Below are positions 59,980 to 64,000 of a stretch of 64,000 nucleotides of DNA, in pieces. Numbering within the stretch: the stretch's first letter is position 1; the number at the start of each line of letters is the position of its first letter. The notes under the pieces were generated by a model. That model ran no database searches. It was given only the letters and a program-made list of their open reading frames with translations, and was not told where the DNA came from. Source of the stretch: CBDESN01 sp965242495 (lineage in GTDB: Bacteria; Pseudomonadota; Alphaproteobacteria; MPNO01); assembly GCA_965242495.1 (NCBI GenBank), contig OZ251446.1, forward strand, positions 1,736,001 through 1,800,000, read 5' to 3'. The position numbers and the translations under genes were made by a program.

Positions 59980-61140
59980 TCACGGCGTCTCGATTCCTTC
60001 GCTCAGGATGGCGAGATACCGGTCGTAGCCGAACAGGCGGCCACGCTTCCTGCCGGTCAGTTCCCGCATCACGCCGAGCTCCTCCAATACGCCCATGCCG
60101 GACGTTGCGGCGGGAAAGGAGAGCCCCGCGCGCCGCGCCGCGTCCGGAAGCGAGACGATCGGCCGTTCCTTCGCGACGCCATACACGCGGAGCGCCGAGC
60201 CCGCCTTGCGGCCTCGCCGCCCGATCCGGGCTTCGTCGTCCCGGAACAACGACGCCAGCCGCCGCGCCGTCCCGACGGCTCCCCCGGCGGTCTCGGCCAC
60301 GCCGTCGAGGAAGAACGAAATCCACCCCTCCCAATCGCCTTCCCGGCGCACGCCGTCGAGATGCGCGTAATAGGCCGCCCGATGCCGTTTGAAATAGAGG
60401 CTCAGATAGAGCAGCGGCTCGCGCAGCACCCCCTCGTGGTGCAGCAGCAGGGCGATCAACAGCCGGCCCACCCGGCCGTTGCCGTCGAGAAAGGGATGGA
60501 TGGTCTCGAACTGGACATGGGCGAGACCCGCCCGCACCAGGATCGGAAGCCCGGCCGGCCGTGCGTGGAGAAATCGCTCCAGGTCCGACATGCAATCGGC
60601 TACGGCGTCGGGCGGCGGCGGCACGAAGACGGCGTTGCCGGGCCGGTTGCCGCCGATCCAGTTCTGCGAGCGTCGGAACTCGCCCGGCGTCTTGCTGGCG
60701 CCCCGGCCCCGCGCCAGCAGCCGGGCATGGATCTCGCGAATCAGACGGTTCGACAGGGGGAAGCCCTTGCGCAGCCGGCCGAGGCCGTGTTCCAGCGCGG
60801 CCACGTAGTTCGATACCTCGACCACGTCGCCCACGGGCACGCCGGGTCTCTCGTCGAGCTCGAACAGCAGCAGGTCGGACAGGGACGATTGGGTGCCTTC
60901 GATCTGCGAGGACAGCACCGCTTCCTTGCGGATATAGGTGTAGAGAAAGAGATGCGGATCGGGTAGCAGCGTCGAGACGCCGTCGAGTGCGCCAAGGGCC
61001 AGCAGCGCTTTCTCCAGTGGGGCGTGTATCGCCGCCGGGTCCAGCGCGGGCGCGGGCGGGAGTGGGGCCGGGACGAAGGCGCGGACAGGCTCGCCCCTGG
61101 CAGTCGAGATCTGGTAGCGGCCGGTCTCGCCGCGTTTCAT
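59980..61140 (-). CDS. Fic-family AMPylase-like protein with N-terminal inhibitory motif
   Basis: A 386-residue Fic protein, which transfers AMP or related groups to target proteins. The catalytic loop is HPFLDGNGRVGR at 215-226, fully conserved. The N-terminal helix carries S77-x3-E81-G82 (SSQIEG), the self-inhibiting motif of class II Fic proteins, so the enzyme is probably held inactive by itself. The C-terminal 70 residues (SLPDAARRAGLSF to GYDRYLA) look like a winged-helix DNA-binding domain, suggesting autoregulation. Start set at MKRGETGRYQ; an upstream ATG adds 17 residues and lacks support. Confidence 0.93.
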   Translation of the reverse strand: MKRGETGRYQISTARGEPVRAFVPAPLPPAPALDPAAIHAPLEKALLALGALDGVSTLLPDPHLFLYTYIRKEAVLSSQIEGTQSSLSDLLLFELDERPGVPVGDVVEVSNYVAALEHGLGRLRKGFPLSNRLIREIHARLLARGRGASKTPGEFRRSQNWIGGNRPGNAVFVPPPPDAVADCMSDLERFLHARPAGLPILVRAGLAHVQFETIHPFLDGNGRVGRLLIALLLHHEGVLREPLLYLSLYFKRHRAAYYAHLDGVRREGDWEGWISFFLDGVAETAGGAVGTARRLASLFRDDEARIGRRGRKAGSALRVYGVAKERPIVSLPDAARRAGLSFPAATSGMGVLEELGVMRELTGRKRGRLFGYDRYLAILSEGIETP

Positions 61141-61208
61141 GGCACTTTGGTCCCTATTCGAAGAAGCACGATATGCCGGTAGCATTATCAAGTGTTTTTC
61201 CTGAAATC

Positions 61209-61231
61209 TGAATAATTGACATCCTTATTCA
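61209..61231. promoter_or_regulatory. Putative operator, palindrome TGAATAA-N9-TTATTCA, copy 1
   Basis: A perfect 7-base inverted repeat within the first 57-base block. The second block repeats it at 61304-61326 with two changes confined to the spacer. Likely a binding site for a dimeric regulator of the Fic gene, possibly its own winged-helix domain or the HigA-type protein. Confidence 0.55.
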
Positions 61232-61248
61232 ACAAACCACAATTTCAA

Positions 61249-61275
61249 CAAACCACAATATGATGCGCTGGTTTG
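61249..61275. promoter_or_regulatory. Putative operator, palindrome CAAACCA...TGGTTTG, copy 1
   Basis: CAAACCA at 61249-61255 pairs with TGGTTTG at 61269-61275. A second version with 8-base arms, CAAACCAC and GTGGTTTG, is at 61328-61353. The two palindrome types alternate in the control region. Confidence 0.5.
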
Positions 61276-61303
61276 CTTCCAATCAAGTGTTTTTCCTGAA
61301 AAC

Positions 61304-61326
61304 TGAATAACTGACGTCCTTATTCA
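61304..61326. promoter_or_regulatory. Putative operator, palindrome TGAATAA-N9-TTATTCA, copy 2
   Basis: Exact arms as in copy 1 at 61209, with the spacer changed at two positions. Conservation of arms and drift of spacer is what a protein-binding site would show. Confidence 0.55.
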
Positions 61327-61327
61327 A

Positions 61328-61353
61328 CAAACCACAATATGATGCGTGGTTTG
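61328..61353. promoter_or_regulatory. Putative operator, palindrome CAAACCAC...GTGGTTTG, copy 2
   Basis: 8-base arms separated by 10 bases; nearest to the downstream hydroxylase gene. It may serve either divergent transcript. Confidence 0.5.
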
Positions 61354-61523
61354 GTCCCGGGCGCCATCCCCCGAGGGGAGGGGGAGCCGTCGAACACGTC
61401 CAGCAATCCGTTGATATATCTTACTTTTGGATATATCTGGTGGGTAGGTCGCGAACGCCCGCCTCCTTCGCGCGCCTTGACAAGGGCGGCGGGGGGCATC
61501 GTTATGGTTTGGGGAGGACGACG

Positions 61524-63890
61524 ATGTACATCGGCCAGCCGCTCGCGCGCCGGGAGGACGACAAGTTCCTCACCGGCAGGGGACGCTACGTCGACGACAT
61601 CGACATACCCGGCTGCGCCCATGTCGCCTTCGTGCGCAGCGCCCATGCGCATGGCCGCATCCGCGGCATCGAGACCGGGGCCGCGGCGGCGTCCCCGGGC
61701 GTGCTCGACGTGCTGACCGCGGCCGACTGGCGGGCCGCGGGGTTGGGCGCGCTGGTCTGCGAGCATCCGATGCCGTTCTCCGACGGGCGGCCGATGAACG
61801 AGGCGCTCCGCCCCGCCTTCGCCGCCGACCGGGTGCGCCATGTGGGCGACGTGATCGCCGCGGTGGTGGCCGAAGACGCCCACGCCGCCGCCGACGCCGC
61901 CGAGATCGTCGCCGTCGACATCGAGCCGCTGCCCGCGGTGACCGACGTCGCCCGCGCGCTTGATGCGGACGCGCCGGTCTTGCATCCGCAACTCGGCTCC
62001 AACCTGGTGTTCGAGGTCGTGCGCGGCGACCTGGCCGCGACCGAGGCGGCCCTCGCCGGCGCGGCCCACGTCACCGAACTCGTCCTCGACAGCAACCGGG
62101 TCGCCGGCAACCCGCTGGAGCCGCGCGCCTATCTCGCCGACTACGATCCGGCGACCGGCGGCCTCACTTTGTGGGCGACCAGCCAGATGCCGCACTACCT
62201 GCGCCGCTGGCTGGCCAATTACACGCTCCGCATGCCGGAGCACCGCATCCGCGTGATTTCGCCCGATGTGGGCGGCGGGTTCGGCGTCAAGGGCATGTTC
62301 GCCGTCGAAGTGTCGACCGTGGCCTGGGCGGCTATGCGGCTGGGCCGCCCGGCGCGCTGGACCGGAACCCGGTCGGAGGCGCTGATGTCGGATACCCAGG
62401 CGCGCGATCATCACACGCTGGGCCGCATGGGGTTCGACGCCGACGGGCGCATCGCGGCCCTCCGGGTCGAGACCGTGGCGAGCCTCGGAGCCTATCTCTC
62501 GAACTTCGCGCCCAGCATTCCGGGCAACTCCTATCCGCAGACCATCACCGGCCTCTACGGCACGCCCAATCTGTATTTCCGCATCCGGGGGGCCTACGCC
62601 AACACCGTGCCGGTCGATGCCTATCGCGGCTCGGGCCGGCCCGAGGCGACCTTCGTCAACGAGCGGCTGATCGAGAACGGCGCCCGCGAGATGGGCGTCG
62701 ATGCGGTCGAGATCCGCCGACGCAACCTGATCCGGGCGGACCAGTTCCCCTATGCGGCCCCGGTCGGGCGGACCTACGACTCGGGCGACCCGCCGGCTCT
62801 GCTCGACAAGCTGCTCGCCAATGCCGACTACGCCGGACTCCGCGCCGAACAGCGGCGCCCGCGCGCGGACGGCGCCCGCATGGGCATCGGTCTCGCCTGC
62901 TTCCTCGACAAGTCGGGCACCGGCTCCAGCCGCAACCTCGCCGCCAAGGGCGGCCGGCACGGCGGCTGGGAGAGCGCCCTCCTGCGCGTCCATTCCGACG
63001 GCAAGGCTACCGTCTATGCCGGCAGCCACAGCCACGGCCAGGGGCACGACACCACCTTCTGCCAGATCGCCGCCGACCGGCTCGGCGTCCCGATCGAGGA
63101 CATCGCCCTGATCGAGGGCGACACCGCCAGCGTCCCGTTCGGCAACGGAACCTGGGGCTCGCGCTCCGCTTCGGTCGGCGGCAGCGCGGTCCTCAAGGCC
63201 GCGGACCGGGTGATCGAGAAGGCCGCCGGCGTCGCCGCCCATCTCCTGGAATGCGCCCGCGAGGACCTCGTCTACGCCGACGCGATCTTCTCGGTCGAGG
63301 GGACGGACCGACGAGTGAGCTTCGCCGAGATCGCCGCGATCGCCCATCACGGCGCCGCTCTGCCCGCCGACGGCTCGATCGAGCCGGGGCTCGAGGCCGT
63401 CGCGTTCCATGAGCCGCCCGACACCAACGATCCGCAGGCGATGCATCTGGCGACGGTCCTGGTCGAGCCGCGCACCGGGAGGGTTCGCCTCCGCGACTAC
63501 TTCACCGCCGACGACGCCGGCCGGATCATCAATCCGCTGATCGTCGAAGGCCAGGTGGTCGGCGGGCTCGCCCAAGGCATCGGCCAGGCGATGATGGAGC
63601 GGGTGGTCTACGACCCGGACGGCGGCGGCCAGCTGCTCTCCGGCAGTTTCATGGATTACGCCATGCCGCGCGCCGGCGACGTGCCGCCGGTGACGACCGC
63701 CTATCTGGAGACGCCCGCGCCGTCGAACCCGCTCGGGGTCAAGGGCGGCAGCGAGACCGGAGCCATCGGCCCGCCGGCGGCGATCGGCAACGCGGTGGTG
63801 GATGCGCTCTGGGAGTTGGGCGTCCGCCATGTCGAGCTGCCGGTCACGCCTTGTTCGGTGTGGCGGGCGTTGCGGCGCCATGCGCATTGA
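61524..63890 (+). CDS. Molybdenum hydroxylase large subunit (CoxL-like, form II)
   Basis: A 788-residue catalytic subunit. The start YIGQPLARREDDKFLTGRGRYVDD is standard; DVGGGFGVKGMF, AYRGSGRPEATF (form II loop), HSHGQGHDTTFCQIAADRLG and KGGSETG with the active-site Glu follow. In the last motif Ser replaces a usual Gly. GGGGAGG lies 5 bases before the ATG. A small subunit gene follows, so the enzyme has the order large-small, unlike the two other sets here. The substrate is unknown; true CO dehydrogenase is unlikely because of the loop type. Confidence 0.92.
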   Translation: MYIGQPLARREDDKFLTGRGRYVDDIDIPGCAHVAFVRSAHAHGRIRGIETGAAAASPGVLDVLTAADWRAAGLGALVCEHPMPFSDGRPMNEALRPAFAADRVRHVGDVIAAVVAEDAHAAADAAEIVAVDIEPLPAVTDVARALDADAPVLHPQLGSNLVFEVVRGDLAATEAALAGAAHVTELVLDSNRVAGNPLEPRAYLADYDPATGGLTLWATSQMPHYLRRWLANYTLRMPEHRIRVISPDVGGGFGVKGMFAVEVSTVAWAAMRLGRPARWTGTRSEALMSDTQARDHHTLGRMGFDADGRIAALRVETVASLGAYLSNFAPSIPGNSYPQTITGLYGTPNLYFRIRGAYANTVPVDAYRGSGRPEATFVNERLIENGAREMGVDAVEIRRRNLIRADQFPYAAPVGRTYDSGDPPALLDKLLANADYAGLRAEQRRPRADGARMGIGLACFLDKSGTGSSRNLAAKGGRHGGWESALLRVHSDGKATVYAGSHSHGQGHDTTFCQIAADRLGVPIEDIALIEGDTASVPFGNGTWGSRSASVGGSAVLKAADRVIEKAAGVAAHLLECAREDLVYADAIFSVEGTDRRVSFAEIAAIAHHGAALPADGSIEPGLEAVAFHEPPDTNDPQAMHLATVLVEPRTGRVRLRDYFTADDAGRIINPLIVEGQVVGGLAQGIGQAMMERVVYDPDGGGQLLSGSFMDYAMPRAGDVPPVTTAYLETPAPSNPLGVKGGSETGAIGPPAAIGNAVVDALWELGVRHVELPVTPCSVWRALRRHAH

Positions 63891-63959
63891 GATCTCCCCA
63901 TCACGTCGCCGGGCTCGTCGGCATGGACGGTTGCGGCGCCATGCGCACTGAGCTCTCCC
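63869..63959. repeat. Short tandem duplication at the large/small subunit junction
   Basis: GTTGCGGCGCCATGCGCA at 63869-63886 recurs at 63930-63947, 61 bases later, and the match continues for about 12 further bases with two changes. The first copy contains the end of the large-subunit gene and a now unused ATGCGCATTGAG start; the second copy contains the actual small-subunit start. Confidence 0.8.
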
Positions 63960-64000
63960 TCACCGTCAACGGCCGGGCGGTGACCGCCGAGGTCGAGCCG
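63941..64000 (+). CDS. Molybdenum hydroxylase [2Fe-2S] subunit (3' end outside window)
   Basis: The first 20 codons read MRTELSLTVNGRAVTAEVEP, the typical beginning of a CoxS-type small subunit (LTVNG then a strand before the first cluster). The frame is open to the window edge. It follows the large-subunit gene by 50 bases and should be its partner. The cluster cysteines lie beyond the window. Confidence 0.75.
   Translation, partial: MRTELSLTVNGRAVTAEVEP

Larger units (their letters stand above)
61187..61338. repeat. Tandemly spaced 57-base direct repeats upstream of the Fic gene
   Basis: Copies at 61187-61243 and 61282-61338, 54 of 57 bases identical, start ATCAAGTGTTTTTCCTGAAA. The last 14 bases, CAACAAACCACAAT, occur a third time at 61246-61259. 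All three mismatches between the 57-base copies fall outside the palindrome arms contained in them. Confidence 0.9.
61141..61523. other. AT-rich control region between the Fic gene and a hydroxylase gene
   Basis: A divergent spacer of 383 bases whose central 170 bases are strikingly AT-rich for this chromosome. It holds the duplicated 57-base block and palindromes described separately. On the minus strand TTCAGA, 17 bases, GATAAT (ending near 61183) is a possible weak promoter for the Fic gene. No gene is seen. Confidence 0.65.

Noticed and set aside
61187..61338. CRISPR array from repeated AT-rich blocks
   Set aside because: Only two 57-base copies, a spacer that itself contains part of the repeat, and no cas genes nearby.

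Overview
The window is a stretch of very GC-rich bacterial chromosome that looks like an alphaproteobacterium, probably Rhodospirillales-like. The evidence is the core block at about 24-36 kb: gyrB-recF-dnaN-dnaA read leftwards, then a rhodanese gene, rpsT, an enoyl-CoA hydratase gene, mutM, and the rightward pair ubiE-ubiB. SCO, YcgN and class A PBP genes, GTG starts and long opposite-strand open frames fit the same picture. No species can be named from sequence alone.

Layout. 0-9 kb: end of a guanine-deaminase-like gene; a leftward four-gene operon (GT4 glycosyltransferase, adenylate-forming ligase, VOC protein, UbiD decarboxylase) in which every junction is a 4-base GTGA overlap; a quinone oxidoreductase; an acyl-CoA ligase/hydratase pair. 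9-17 kb: a two-subunit molybdenum hydroxylase running by a 4-base overlap into a 1700-residue protein that joins an exonuclease-like domain, a RecQ helicase and a UvrD/Rep helicase. 17-24 kb: a PqqC/TenA-like protein, an MFS transporter, tRNA-Ala(CGC), SCO, YcgN, a PBP, an acetyltransferase and a beta-barrel protein. 24-36 kb: the replication and ubiquinone core.

36-46 kb is a catabolic island. Two cupin-type proteins face an eight-gene leftward operon: hydrolase, luciferase-like monooxygenase, ferredoxin, a third related protein, a complete NitT/TauT-type ABC importer and a second hydrolase. A LysR regulator lies beside it. 46-56 kb holds a cupin gene and a seven-gene leftward operon with a complete three-subunit molybdenum hydroxylase, a CobW metallochaperone, an amidohydrolase, a UbiD decarboxylase and an adenine-deaminase-like enzyme. 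The gene set suggests ring hydroxylation, ring hydrolysis and decarboxylation of a heteroaromatic compound, but the substrate is unknown.

56-61.5 kb is an unstable accessory segment. It has a decayed duplicate of a Fic gene, a frameshifted subtilisin-type autotransporter lipoprotein, a hairpin repeat, debris of an IS1595-like transposase, an orphan HigA-type antitoxin and an intact Fic gene. Upstream of the Fic gene is an AT-rich array of duplicated palindromes. From 61.5 kb a third molybdenum hydroxylase begins and runs off the window, with a small tandem duplication at its subunit junction.

The most unusual items are the exonuclease-RecQ-UvrD fusion, the three HAO-like proteins with paired CxxC motifs, and the Fic locus with its decayed copy and duplicated operators.
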